A stretch of 64,000 bases of DNA, from positions 3,534,001 to 3,598,000 of the forward strand of contig NZ_CP004393.1 of NCBI RefSeq assembly GCF_000819565.1. The letters run 5' to 3'. The translations under genes were made by a program, and so were the position numbers. Source of the stretch: Celeribacter indicus (GTDB lineage Bacteria; Pseudomonadota; Alphaproteobacteria; Rhodobacterales; Rhodobacteraceae). The notes under the pieces were generated by a model. The model did not search any database, had not been told where the DNA came from, and saw only the letters and a program-made list of their open reading frames with translations. How positions within the stretch are numbered: position 1 is the first letter of the stretch; each line of letters begins with the position of its first letter. Of the stretch, positions 36,281 through 47,682 are shown piece after piece.

Positions 36281-37324
36281 ATGAAAACCCCTCATATCGT
36301 TCGTCTTTTCGCCATGACCACACTCGCCCCGGTGGCGCTGCTCGGCCTCGGTGCCGTCTTTGGCGGGATCTGGGCGGCGGCCGGCCTTTTCTACATGACC
36401 GCGCTGGCCTATTCCTTCGATCAGCTCGTTGCCGTCGCCCGCGACCCCGCGGACCCGGAGGCGGAGTTTCCCGATGCCAACGCCCTCTCCACCCTCCTCG
36501 CGATTGCGCATTTTGCAATGCTCCCGCTCGCGGTCTGGGCGCTGTCCGGGGCGGGTCATGCGGTCTGGGAACGGCTCGTGATCTTCCTCGGCTTCGGCCT
36601 GTTCTTCGGGCAGGTGTCGAACTCGAACGCCCACGAACTCATCCACCGCGCCGACCCGACGCTCAGGCGACTCGGGACCTGGGTCTATATCACGCTCCTG
36701 TTCGGCCATCATGCAAGCGCCCATCCGCGGGTGCATCACCGCTATGCCGCCTCGCCGGAGGATCCGAATTCCGCCCCGCTCGGGATGAGCTACTACCGCT
36801 TCCTGCCGCGCGCCTGGTGGGGGTCGTTCCGCGCCGGCCTGCGGGCCGAAAACGCCCTCCGCGCGCGGGGCCGGTCCGACGACCTGCATCCCTACGCGCT
36901 CTATCTCGGCGGCGCGCTCGCCTGTCTCCTGCTCGCCCTCGTCATCGGCGGCGCGGCCGGGCTGACCGCCTATGTCCTGCTCGCCGGCTACGCCTCCGCA
37001 CAGCTCCTTCTCTCCGACTACGTCCAGCATTACGGGCTGCGCCGCCGGGAAATCGCGCCAGGCAGATACGCCCCCGTCGGCCCTGCCCACAGCTGGAACA
37101 GTCCGCAATGGTTCACCTCGCTGCTCATGCTCAACGCGCCGCGCCATTCCGACCACCACGCCCATCCGATGAAGCCCTACGTCGCGCTGGAGCTCACGCC
37201 GGAGATGCCGCTGCTGCCGCGCTCGCTGCCGGCGATGGCGACGCTCGCCCTCGTCCCGCGCCTCTGGTTCCGGGTGATGGACAGGCGGGTGGCACGCGTC
37301 GCCTCCGTCACGGAAACGACATGA
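36281..37324 (+). CDS. AlkB-like membrane di-iron monooxygenase (alkane 1-monooxygenase family)
   Basis: 347 residues with about six membrane helices. The histidine boxes that bind the two irons are in place: HELIHR at 118-123, GHHASAHPRVHHRY at about 142-155 followed by SPEDPNSAPLG, and the late APRHSDHHAHP box; the AlkB-type YVQHYGLRRRE block is also present. This fits an alkane or fatty-acyl hydroxylase of the AlkB group. No rubredoxin or rubredoxin reductase gene is adjacent, so the electron donor is elsewhere. Start ATG 36281 was chosen over a TTG at 36251; no strong ribosome binding site is visible. It is divergent from the lysoplasmalogenase gene. Confidence 0.9.
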   Translation: MKTPHIVRLFAMTTLAPVALLGLGAVFGGIWAAAGLFYMTALAYSFDQLVAVARDPADPEAEFPDANALSTLLAIAHFAMLPLAVWALSGAGHAVWERLVIFLGFGLFFGQVSNSNAHELIHRADPTLRRLGTWVYITLLFGHHASAHPRVHHRYAASPEDPNSAPLGMSYYRFLPRAWWGSFRAGLRAENALRARGRSDDLHPYALYLGGALACLLLALVIGGAAGLTAYVLLAGYASAQLLLSDYVQHYGLRRREIAPGRYAPVGPAHSWNSPQWFTSLLMLNAPRHSDHHAHPMKPYVALELTPEMPLLPRSLPAMATLALVPRLWFRVMDRRVARVASVTETT

Positions 37325-37380
37325 GCCTCCGGCGGGATTGTGAATGGAGCGACTCGCCGCGCTATGGCATGGTCCGCGCC

Positions 37381-37773
37381 ATGAAAATGCCGCTCGCCCT
37401 CCTGACCTCGGTCCTGCTCGCCGCCCCCCTCCTCGCCGATCCGCTCACCGGCGCGGAATTCGAGGCCTATACGGAGGGCAAGACCCTCACCTTCGCCGAA
37501 AGCGGACAGCCCTACGGGACCGAACAATACCTGCCCGGAAAGCGGGTGCGCTGGGCCTTCGACGAGGACACCTGCAAGGACGGGATCTGGTACGAGCAGG
37601 GGGAGAACATCTGCTTTCTCTACGAGGACGGCACACCGCCGCAATGCTGGCAGTTCTTCATGGAACAGGACAAGCTGCGCGCGGTGTTCCAGGGAGAGAG
37701 CGGCACGGAGCTCTACGAGGCCTGGGCCAGCGACGGCCCGCTCTCCTGCATGGGACCGCAGATCGGCGTGTGA
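37381..37773 (+). CDS. Small secreted protein, unknown function
   Basis: 130 residues with a signal peptide (MPLALLTSVLLAAPLLA) and a mature domain containing four cysteines (EDTCKDGIWYEQGENICFLY, PPQCWQF, SCMGP), probably forming disulfides. The sequence GTEQYLPGKRVRWAFDEDTCKDGIW recalls small periplasmic proteins of Rhodobacteraceae I know only as hypothetical. A second ATG lies four codons upstream. It follows the AlkB-like gene by 56 bases on the same strand. Confidence 0.7.
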   Translation: MKMPLALLTSVLLAAPLLADPLTGAEFEAYTEGKTLTFAESGQPYGTEQYLPGKRVRWAFDEDTCKDGIWYEQGENICFLYEDGTPPQCWQFFMEQDKLRAVFQGESGTELYEAWASDGPLSCMGPQIGV

Positions 37774-37815
37774 CCGCGCCCGCTCCGGTCGACACCGCGG
37801 CAGCGACCGCCGCGC

Positions 37816-39384
37816 TCAGAACAGGCTGCCCTGATCCGGCCCGTCCCCGCCCGCGGATCTGCCCCCCCGCTTCGCAGGGGCCGCCGCCACGCCGCCGCCG
37901 ATCCGCACGCGCCCGTCGGCAAACTGGACCTCGTGCATCCGCGCCGCCTCCTTCGCGGAGGTGATCACCCCGCCCGCGGCATCCCGGACCACGGCATAGC
38001 CACGCTCGAGCGTCTTCTCGTAGGACAGCGCCTCCAGAAGCCCCGCCCGGCGCTCGAAATCCGCGCGCCAGCGCTGGCCCTGCGCCGTCGCGGCCCGCGC
38101 GAAACGCGCCGAAAGCTGCGTCAGATCGCGGCGCGCCTCCGCGGATTTGCGCGCCACCGTCGCGGGCGCGAGCCGCCCCGAAAGCCGGTCGAGGTCGCGC
38201 CTGTGCTGCCCCGTGCCGCGGGCGAGCGCCGGCGCGAGCCGCGCGCCGCAGCTCGCGAGGCGATCGCGCCGGGTCTCCAGCCGGCCGCGCAGCAGGCTCG
38301 GGCGCAGCACCGTGGACACTTCGGACAGGTGGAGCCGCCGCCGCTGCACTCCGCCCACCAGCGCCTGACCGAGCCGTGCCTCCGCCTGGTCGACCCTCTG
38401 GCGCGGCCCGTCGAGCAGGCGCTCCTTCTGCGGCATCGCGCGGGACAGGTCGCGCAGGCGCTGGCGGCGCATCTCCACCGCGGCGACGAGGGCACGCTCC
38501 ATCCGGGCGCGCAACTCCTGCACCGTCACCCAGAGCTCGCGGCGCACCGGCACCGCCATCTCCGCCGCCGCGGTCGGCGTCGGCGCGCGCCGGTCGGCGG
38601 CAAAGTCGATGAGCGTGGTGTCGGTCTCATGCCCCACCGCCGAGATCAGCGGGATTTCCGAGGCCGCGGCGGCACGCACCACGATCTCCTCGTTGAACCC
38701 CCAGAGATCCTCGACCGAGCCGCCGCCACGGGCGACGATGATCAGATCGGGCCGCGGGATCGCTCCGCCCTCGGGCAGGGCATTGAACCCGCGGATGCCG
38801 TTCGCCACCTCCTGCGCGCATCTCTGCCCCTGCACCGCCACCGGCCAGATCAGGACGTGACGCGGGAAACGGTCGCGCAGCCGGTGGAGAATGTCGCGGA
38901 TCACCGCGCCGGAGGGCGAGGTCACCACCCCGATCACCCGCGGCAGATAGGGAAGCGGCCGCTTGCGGGCGGCCTCGAACAGCCCCTCCGCGGCCAGCAT
39001 CTTCTTGCGCTTCTCGAGCATCGCCATGAGCGCGCCCGCCCCCGCAGGCTCCAGGTTGTCGACGATGATCTGATAGCGCGAGCCGCCGGGAAAGGTCGTC
39101 ATCCGCCCCGTCGCGACGACCTCCATCCCCTCCTCGGGCTGGACCTCCATCCGCGCGACCTGCCCCTTCCAGCTCACCGCGTTGATGACGCATCTGTCGT
39201 CCTTGAGATCGAAATAGAGATGGCCCGAGCGCGGGCGCGACACCCGCCCCACCTCGGCGCGGACCCGGACATAGCCGAATTCGCCCTCGATCAGTGCCTT
39301 CACCGCGCCCGAGAGCTCGGACACGGTGAATTCCGGCGCGTTCGATACGCCCTGCGGGCCGTCATCCTCGAAAAGGTCGGACAT
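37816..39384 (-). CDS. xseA: Exodeoxyribonuclease VII large subunit
   Basis: 522 residues. The catalytic subunit of ExoVII, which degrades single-stranded DNA from either end. The N-terminal OB fold ([28 protein letters not shown]) and the catalytic region ([34 protein letters not shown] and [23 protein letters not shown]) are clear, followed by a long Arg-rich coiled-coil. I chose ATG 39384 (MSDLFEDD), which has GGAGACCCAGC upstream; the frame is open 15 codons further. It is divergent from purD across 88 bases. The small subunit xseB is not in the window. Confidence 0.96.
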   Translation of the reverse strand: MSDLFEDDGPQGVSNAPEFTVSELSGAVKALIEGEFGYVRVRAEVGRVSRPRSGHLYFDLKDDRCVINAVSWKGQVARMEVQPEEGMEVVATGRMTTFPGGSRYQIIVDNLEPAGAGALMAMLEKRKKMLAAEGLFEAARKRPLPYLPRVIGVVTSPSGAVIRDILHRLRDRFPRHVLIWPVAVQGQRCAQEVANGIRGFNALPEGGAIPRPDLIIVARGGGSVEDLWGFNEEIVVRAAAASEIPLISAVGHETDTTLIDFAADRRAPTPTAAAEMAVPVRRELWVTVQELRARMERALVAAVEMRRQRLRDLSRAMPQKERLLDGPRQRVDQAEARLGQALVGGVQRRRLHLSEVSTVLRPSLLRGRLETRRDRLASCGARLAPALARGTGQHRRDLDRLSGRLAPATVARKSAEARRDLTQLSARFARAATAQGQRWRADFERRAGLLEALSYEKTLERGYAVVRDAAGGVITSAKEAARMHEVQFADGRVRIGGGVAAAPAKRGGRSAGGDGPDQGSLF

Positions 39385-39472
39385 GCTGGGTCTCCGGCTG
39401 CTGCTCATGCTTGTGTCGTCTCGGGTCACACCCTAAAACGCGCCAAACCGGATTGAAAGCGGGAGTGGCGCG

Positions 39473-40738
39473 ATGAATATTCTGATCCTCGGCAGCGGCG
39501 GGCGCGAGCATGCGCTGGCCTGGGCGGTGATGCAGAACCCGAAATGCGACAAGCTGATCGTCGCACCGGGCAATGCCGGGATCGCGGCCATCGCCGAATG
39601 CGCGACGCTCGACATCGAGGACGGCCCCACCGTCGTCTCCTTCGTCGAGGAAAATGCCATCGACTTCGTCATCATCGGCCCCGAGGCGCCCCTCGCCGCC
39701 GGGGTCGCCGACGACCTGCGCGCCGCCGGCATCCTGACCTTCGGCCCGTCGAAGGCGGCGGCCCGGCTCGAGGCGTCCAAGGGCTTCACCAAGGAGATCT
39801 GCGACGCCTGCGGCGCCCCCACCGCGGGCTACGCCCGCTTCGACGATGCGGAGAGGGCAAAGGCCCATATCCGCGCCCAGGGCGCCCCGATCGTGGTCAA
39901 GGCCGACGGGCTGGCCGCCGGCAAGGGCGTGATCGTCGCGATGGACGAGGCCACCGCCCTCGCCGCCGTCGACGACATGTTCGCCGGTGCCTTCGGCGGC
40001 GCGGGCGCCGAGGTGGTGATCGAGGAATTCATGGAGGGCGAAGAGGCCTCCTGGTTCGTCCTCTGCGACGGGGAGAACGTGCTGCCCATCGGCACCGCGC
40101 AGGACCACAAGCGCGTGGGCGACGGCGACACCGGCCCCAACACCGGCGGCATGGGCGCCTATTCCCCGGCGCCGGTGATGACCGGGGCGGTCATCGAAAA
40201 GGCGATGGAGGAGATCGTCAGGCCAACCGTGGCGGAAATGGCCAGGCGCGGAACGCCCTACCAGGGCGTGCTCTACGCCGGCTTCATGATCGAGGACGGA
40301 CAGCCGCGCCTCGTCGAATACAATTGCCGTTTCGGCGATCCGGAATGCCAGGTGCTGATGATGCGGCTCGGCGCACAGGCGCTCGACCTGATGCTCGCCA
40401 CCGCCGAAGGCACCCTCGACCAGGCGCGGGTGAACTGGGCCGACGACCATGCGATGACCGTGGTGATGGCCGCGAAGGGCTATCCCGGCGCCTATGAGAA
40501 AGGCACCGTGATCCGCGGCCTCGACGCGCTGCCGGAAGACAGCCGCGCCATGGTCTTCCACGCCGGCACCGCGGAGAAGGACGGCCGGATCGTCGCGGCC
40601 GGCGGACGGGTGCTCAACGTCACCGCCCGCGGCGACAGCCTCGCCGAGGCGCGCGACCGCGCCTATGCGATGATCGAAAAGATCGACTGGCCCGAAGGGT
40701 TCAACCGCTCCGATATCGGCTGGCGCGCGCTCGGGTGA
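39473..40738 (+). CDS. purD: Phosphoribosylamine--glycine ligase
   Basis: 421 residues. It makes glycinamide ribonucleotide, the second step of purine synthesis, using ATP. The N-terminal MNILILGSGGREHALAWA and the ATP-grasp motifs (IVVKADGLAAGKGVIVA, LPIGTAQDHKRVGDGDTGPNTGGMGAYSPAP, VEYNCRFGDPECQ) are complete. AAAGCGGGAGTGGCGCG precedes the ATG. It is transcribed alone toward purU, which comes from the other side; the space between holds a possible small RNA and a terminator. A repeated 3' motif begins inside its stop codon. Confidence 0.98.
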   Translation: MNILILGSGGREHALAWAVMQNPKCDKLIVAPGNAGIAAIAECATLDIEDGPTVVSFVEENAIDFVIIGPEAPLAAGVADDLRAAGILTFGPSKAAARLEASKGFTKEICDACGAPTAGYARFDDAERAKAHIRAQGAPIVVKADGLAAGKGVIVAMDEATALAAVDDMFAGAFGGAGAEVVIEEFMEGEEASWFVLCDGENVLPIGTAQDHKRVGDGDTGPNTGGMGAYSPAPVMTGAVIEKAMEEIVRPTVAEMARRGTPYQGVLYAGFMIEDGQPRLVEYNCRFGDPECQVLMMRLGAQALDLMLATAEGTLDQARVNWADDHAMTVVMAAKGYPGAYEKGTVIRGLDALPEDSRAMVFHAGTAEKDGRIVAAGGRVLNVTARGDSLAEARDRAYAMIEKIDWPEGFNRSDIGWRALG

Positions 40739-40765
40739 GTATTTCCGGCAGCAAAAAGCCGCAGG
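40737..40765 (+). repeat. Copy 1 of a repeated 3'-end motif
   Basis: GAGTATTTCCGGCAGCAAAAAG followed by CCGCAGG, starting at the purD stop codon and in the same direction as purD. Two related copies lie at 40952-40979 and 53414-53439, each just 3' of a different minus-strand transcription unit and in that unit's direction. Confidence 0.6.
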
Positions 40766-40779
40766 AATCGCGTTCCCGT

Positions 40780-40928
40780 TAAGAAAGCGTTCATCACGGC
40801 ATGGCATAAGGGAGCTGCGAAAGGCACCGCTGGCTCGAATGGCCCTCCGGATTTGGACCTTGCGGCGCACAGCCCTTGCCGGGGCGCTCGCGACGAAACG
40901 AAGGCGCGCTCGAACGGCGCGCCTTTTT
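40780..40928 (+). ncRNA. Possible small RNA between purD and purU
   Basis: A stretch without protein-coding signal that ends in a strong intrinsic terminator on the + strand (GGCGCGC-tcgaacg-GCGCGCC, then TTTTT, at 40903-40928). Several short complementary blocks lie upstream, for example CCGGATTTGG and GCCCTTGCCGGGGC. It could be the long 3' UTR of purD or an independent transcript starting near 40800. The same hairpin read on the minus strand could close the purU transcript. Confidence 0.35.
40903..40928 (+). terminator. Intrinsic terminator between purD and purU
   Basis: GGCGCGC and GCGCGCC form a 7-bp GC stem with a 7-base loop, directly followed by TTTTT on the + strand. On the minus strand the same stem is followed by TTCGTTTCG, so it may work in both directions. 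Confidence 0.75.
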
Positions 40929-40951
40929 CCTTGCCCGCCCCTCGCCGGCGG

Positions 40952-40979
40952 CCTGCTTCATCTGCTCGCAAATATCCTC
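40952..40979 (-). repeat. Copy 2 of the repeated 3'-end motif
   Basis: On the minus strand GAGGATATTTGCGAGCAGAT followed by GAAGCAGG, about 55 bases after the purU stop and in the direction of purU. Shares GAG..TATTT, then GCAG, then A-rich, then GCAGG with copies 1 and 3. Confidence 0.6.
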
Positions 40980-41033
40980 GGGGGGTGAACGGGCCGCAGG
41001 CCCGGAGGGGGCGCGAGCGCCCCCTGCCCGGTC

Positions 41034-41918
41034 TCAGCCCATGCGCTCGGAGGCATAGGAGCCGGGGCTCGCCGGGAAGACCACGGTCTTGTTGCCGTTG
41101 ATGAAGACCCGGTGGTGGATATGCGCGTGGATCGCGCGGGAGAGGACCTGCGCCTCGACATCGCGGCCGAGGGAGACGTAATCCTCCGCGCTCTGCGCAT
41201 GGGTCACGCGGATCGTGTCCTGTTCGATGATCGGGCCTTCGTCGAGATCGGCGGTGACGTAATGCGCCGTCGCGCCGATCAGCTTCACGCCGCGTTCGAA
41301 GGCCTGCCTGTAGGGATTCGCTCCCTTGAAGGACGGCAGGAAGGAATGGTGGATGTTGATGATCCGGCCCGACATCTTCTGGCACAGCCTGTCGGAGAGG
41401 ACCTGCATGTAGCGCGCCAGCACCATGAGTTCCGCGCCGCTCTCCTCGACGATCTCGAGCAGCCGCGCCTCCGCCGCCGGCTTGTTCTCCTTGGTCACGC
41501 GGACGTGGTGGAAGGGGATGTCGTGGTTCACCACGAGCTTCTGGTAGTCCATGTGGTTGGACACGACCGCCACGATGTCGATCGGCAGGGCGCCGATGCG
41601 CCAGCGGTAGAGCAGGTCGTTGAGGCAATGGCCGAAGCGGGAGACCAGGATCACGACCTTCATCTTCCGCGCCTCGTCGTGCACCGTCCAGACCATGTCG
41701 AGCGCCCTGGCCACGGGAGCGAAGCCGGTGTCGATCTCCGCCTGGCTCAGCCCGGTCTCGGAGGCGAAGCTCACGCGCATGAAGAACATCCCCGTCGCCG
41801 GATCATCGAATTGCGCGCTGTCGGTGATGTTGCAGCCGAGCTCGGCGAGCTTGCCGGAGATGGCGGCGACGATGCCGCGGCGGGAGGGACAGGTGACGGT
41901 GAGGACGTGGGACGACAT
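41034..41918 (-). CDS. purU: Formyltetrahydrofolate deformylase
   Basis: 294 residues. It hydrolyses 10-formyl-THF to THF and formate, balancing the one-carbon pool. An N-terminal ACT domain (LTVTCPSRRGIVAAISGKLAELGCNI) is followed by the formyltransferase-type domain with the catalytic triad region: N and H in INIHHSFLPSFKG and Asp in TADLDEGPIIEQD. ATG 41918 follows GAAGGCCCGAT; residues encoded further upstream are not family-like. It faces purD, and a GC-rich hairpin (AGGGGGCGC-ga-GCGCCCCCT) lies right at its 3' end, near 41014. Confidence 0.96.
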   Translation of the reverse strand: MSSHVLTVTCPSRRGIVAAISGKLAELGCNITDSAQFDDPATGMFFMRVSFASETGLSQAEIDTGFAPVARALDMVWTVHDEARKMKVVILVSRFGHCLNDLLYRWRIGALPIDIVAVVSNHMDYQKLVVNHDIPFHHVRVTKENKPAAEARLLEIVEESGAELMVLARYMQVLSDRLCQKMSGRIINIHHSFLPSFKGANPYRQAFERGVKLIGATAHYVTADLDEGPIIEQDTIRVTHAQSAEDYVSLGRDVEAQVLSRAIHAHIHHRVFINGNKTVVFPASPGSYASERMG

Positions 41919-42176
41919 ATCGGGCCTTCGCGTTATCGGTACGGCGCGCAGTCTTGCTCCCGGCACGCGCCGCGCGCCAGAGCGAAAACGACAGGAATGA
42001 CGGGAAGTTGCGGCGCGATCAGGAACGGAAGTTTCCGAAAGGCGTCACCTGCACAGGAGATGCGGCGCGAAGGTCGCAGGTCGCGGCCGCGTGGCGGCGG
42101 GCCCCCTCCACAAGCCGCGTCCCGCCGTCGGTCCCGGTGCCGCCGGGGTGGCGGTTTCCGGAGCCGCGGCGCCCTG

Positions 42177-44811
<2,635 letters not shown>

Positions 44812-45237
44812 GGGTAAGTCATCCTCCGTCTGAAGCGCCGCGGGCTCAGGTCCGGGACCGGCGTGAGCGCGGCGCGAGATGTGCGTTTTCTGGTATCCCG
44901 GCCGCCGCAGGCGCACAACTCAATGTCGGTCGCAACCAGTCAACAGCATGTGAGGGCGGTGTGACAAGGAGAAAGCCTGACACAACTCTCACAGCGCGGT
45001 GAAACAGGGCGCGGATGCCGCGCCCCGGATGCGCCGCGCCGGGTCTGGTCGGGTGCCGCGATCCGGTGCGGGGCAGCGTCCGGGAGCGTCCGAAACAACG
45101 GCGGATATGAGACAGGGGCCACGCCGTTCCCGGCTGTCGCGCGCGGGGCCGGCGCCGTGAGCCGGCGTTCTTCCGGGGGCGTTCGGCCTCGACGATGGCG
45201 ACCTTGCACCGGACCGACGGGCCGCCCCGCCGGGAGA
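44812..45237 (-). promoter_or_regulatory. 426-bp gene-free region upstream of degP
   Basis: No convincing gene. On the minus strand TTGACT (44938-44943) followed after 17 bases by AGTTGT is a possible sigma-70-type promoter for degP, but the -10 is poor. A heat-shock or envelope-stress promoter is expected for this gene; I cannot identify one reliably. The remainder (44990-45237) is GC-rich without a recognisable element. Confidence 0.35.
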
Positions 45238-45441
45238 TCAAAGCGGGAGGCCGACAAACCCCCGCGCCAGGGCGATCAGCACCACCCCGAGCGCGAGCGC
45301 CGCCAGTCCCAGCACGCGCCGGCGCGCGGGCGGGAGGGCGGCGACGGCGCGCACCAGATCCTCCATGCGGGAAGGGGCCAGCGCCAGCGCCAGCCCCTCC
45401 ACACAGAGAACCAGTCCGATCGCGAGGATCAGGAAGCCCAT
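45238..45441 (-). CDS. DUF2065 (YjeT-like) small membrane protein
   Basis: 67 residues with two transmembrane helices joined by a short basic loop (MGFLILAIGLVLCVEGLALAL, then RRRVLGLAALALGVVLIAL). Matches DUF2065, a family often found next to hflC, as here: it starts four bases after the hflC stop. Function unknown. Last gene of hflK-hflC-DUF2065. Confidence 0.88.
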   Translation of the reverse strand: MGFLILAIGLVLCVEGLALALAPSRMEDLVRAVAALPPARRRVLGLAALALGVVLIALARGFVGLPL

Positions 45442-45445
45442 GGGA

Positions 45446-46381
45446 TCACTGATCCGCCGCCGGCGTCTGCGGCGCCGCAGGCTGCGGCGCGGTCGCAGGG
45501 GCGGCCCCGCGGCCCTGATCGGAGGACAGGTAGTCGAAGAACTCGCTGTCCGGGGAGATCACCAGCGTGGTGTTCTCGCCCCTCAGACCGGCGCGATAGG
45601 CGTTCAGCGAGCGGTAGAACTCGAAGAATTCCGGATCGGCGCCATAGGCCTCCGCGAAGATGCGGTTCTTTTCCGCATCCGCCTCACCGCGCGTGATCTC
45701 CGCCTGCCGGCGCGCGTCGGATTCGAGCTCGACCACGGTCCGGTCGGCCTGCGCCCGGACGCGCTGCGCGGCCTCTTCGCCGCGGGCGCGTTCGTCCGCC
45801 GCCTCGCGTTCGCGTTCCGCCCGCATCCGCGCGAAGGTCGCGTCGAGGTTCTGTTCGGGCAGGTTGGTCTGCTTCAGGCGCACGTCGAGCACCTCGATGC
45901 CGAGCACCTCGCCGCGGGCACGCGACTGTTCGGTGATCGTCTGCATGAGACGGGCGCGTTCGGAGGAGAGGATCGTGTTCGAGGTCACCCCGTCGGCGCC
46001 GAGCACCGCGCGGATCCGGTCGATCAGGATGCCCTCGAGATCGCTCTCGGCCCTGGCGATGCCGCCGGTCGAGACCGCCTGGCGGAAGCGCACGACATCC
46101 GCGATGCGGTAGCGCGCGAAGGCGTCCACCACGAGGCGGCGGTCGTCGGAGGGCGTGACCTCGGTCGGAGAGGTGTCGAGCGACAGGATGCGGTCGTCGT
46201 AATAGACGACCTCCTGGATGAACGGGATCTTGAAGGCGAGCCCCGGCTCCTCCTTCACGGCCTTGATCTGGCCGAATTGCAGCACGAGCGCCTTCTGGCG
46301 TTCGTCCACGACGAAGAGCGAGGACAGCACGAGCACCAGCGCCACCACGATCACCGCGACAAGAATCGGAAGTTTCCGCAT
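45446..46381 (-). CDS. hflC: HflC, protease modulator (SPFH/prohibitin-like)
   Basis: 311 residues. With HflK it forms the large membrane complex that surrounds and restrains the FtsH protease. An N-terminal helix (LPILVAVIVVALVLVLSSLFVV) is followed by the SPFH domain (VDERQKALVLQFGQIKAV) and a long coiled coil rich in Arg, Glu and Ala (REREAADERARGEEAAQRVRA), then an Ala/Pro tail. The start overlaps the hflK stop (ATGA). Followed by a DUF2065 gene. Confidence 0.97.
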   Translation of the reverse strand: MRKLPILVAVIVVALVLVLSSLFVVDERQKALVLQFGQIKAVKEEPGLAFKIPFIQEVVYYDDRILSLDTSPTEVTPSDDRRLVVDAFARYRIADVVRFRQAVSTGGIARAESDLEGILIDRIRAVLGADGVTSNTILSSERARLMQTITEQSRARGEVLGIEVLDVRLKQTNLPEQNLDATFARMRAEREREAADERARGEEAAQRVRAQADRTVVELESDARRQAEITRGEADAEKNRIFAEAYGADPEFFEFYRSLNAYRAGLRGENTTLVISPDSEFFDYLSSDQGRGAAPATAPQPAAPQTPAADQ

Positions 46382-47553
46382 CAGTTCGATCCTCCGTTCG
46401 TCGTCCCGCCGGAGCGGCGCAGCTCGTTGAGCGGCAGATAGGGCACGACGCCCTGCCCGCCTGCGGCGCCCTCGTCGATGATGATCTTGTCGAGATCGCC
46501 ATAGACCTCCTCGATCGTCTCCAGATAGAGGCGCTTGCGCGTCACCGCGGGAGCCTGGCTGTATTCCTCGAGCACGGCGCTGAAGCGCGAAGCCTCACCC
46601 TGCGCCCGGTTGATCGTCTGGGCGCGGTAGCCCTCCGCCTCCTCGAGGATCTGTGCCGCGGACCCGCGCGCACGGGCGAGCACCGTGTTGGCATAGGCAT
46701 CGGCCTGGCGTTCGAGCCGGTCGCGTTCCTGTTCGGCCGCCTGGACCTCGCGGAAGGCGTCGATCACCTCGCGCGGCGGGTCGGCCTTGTCGAGGTTGAC
46801 GCGCACGATGTTGATGCCCGCGTCGAGGCCGTCGAGCGTGCTCTGGATCAGGCTCTTGGCCGTGTCGGAGATCAGCCCGCGGTCGCGGTTGAGGATCGGC
46901 GCGAGTTCCGAGGCGGCGATGATCTCCCGCATCGAGGATTCGGAGACCGCCTGAACCGTCTCGCGCGGCTCCGCGAGGTTGAAGAGATATTTCGCCGGGT
47001 CGTTGATGTTCCAGACCACCTGGAAGTCGATGTCGACGATGTTCTCGTCGGTGGTGAGCATCAGCCCGCTGTCCGCGCCCCCGGAGGCGACGCCGATATT
47101 CTCGGTCCGCTGCCCGGTCACCAGCACCTTTTCATAGCTCACCAGCGGCCAGGGCGCGAAGTTCAGGCCCGGATTGCCGATCTTGTAGAATTCGCCGAGG
47201 AAAAGCTCCACGGACTGTTCCTCGGGCTTCACCGTGTAGAAGGAGGAAAACGCCCAGAGGCCGACGGCGATCACCACGCCAAGGGCGACCGTGCCCTTCG
47301 ACAGGCCCGGCCCCTCGCCGCGCGGACCGCGCGGGCCGCCGCCGTTCTGGCCGCCCTTGCCGCCCATCAGGACCTTGAGATATTCATTGCCCTTCGACAG
47401 CATCTCGTCGATTTCGGGGATCTGCGGCTGGTCGCCGGGGCGCCGGCCGTTGCCGCCGCGCCCGCTGCCACCGCGCTTGTCGCCGCCGCCCGGACCGGAC
47501 GGACGATTGCCACCGCCCCCGCTCCCCCAGGGACCGCCATTGTTGCTGGCCAT
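46381..47553 (-). CDS. hflK: HflK, protease modulator (SPFH/prohibitin-like)
   Basis: 390 residues. Partner of HflC. It begins with a Gly/Arg-rich cytoplasmic tail (MASNNGGPWGSGGGGNRPSG) of about 85 residues, typical for HflK, then one transmembrane helix (GTVALGVVIAVGLWAFSSFYTV), the SPFH domain (VKPEEQSVELFLGEF) and a coiled coil. ATG 47553 has GAGAGGAAC upstream; codons before it are not conserved. The stop overlaps the hflC start. It lies 129 bases downstream of gor on the same strand. Confidence 0.97.
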   Translation of the reverse strand: MASNNGGPWGSGGGGNRPSGPGGGDKRGGSGRGGNGRRPGDQPQIPEIDEMLSKGNEYLKVLMGGKGGQNGGGPRGPRGEGPGLSKGTVALGVVIAVGLWAFSSFYTVKPEEQSVELFLGEFYKIGNPGLNFAPWPLVSYEKVLVTGQRTENIGVASGGADSGLMLTTDENIVDIDFQVVWNINDPAKYLFNLAEPRETVQAVSESSMREIIAASELAPILNRDRGLISDTAKSLIQSTLDGLDAGINIVRVNLDKADPPREVIDAFREVQAAEQERDRLERQADAYANTVLARARGSAAQILEEAEGYRAQTINRAQGEASRFSAVLEEYSQAPAVTRKRLYLETIEEVYGDLDKIIIDEGAAGGQGVVPYLPLNELRRSGGTTNGGSN

Positions 47554-47682
47554 TAAGGTCTGTTCCTCTCTCGTATGGGTCTGGCCCGGCGGAGGTTCCC
47601 GTCGGGCCAAGGCTCGTCTGTAACCTGTTCGTTTTGACGCCGGGTTTCAAGAGCGCGCCTCCGCCGGGGCGGCGGCGGCGTG

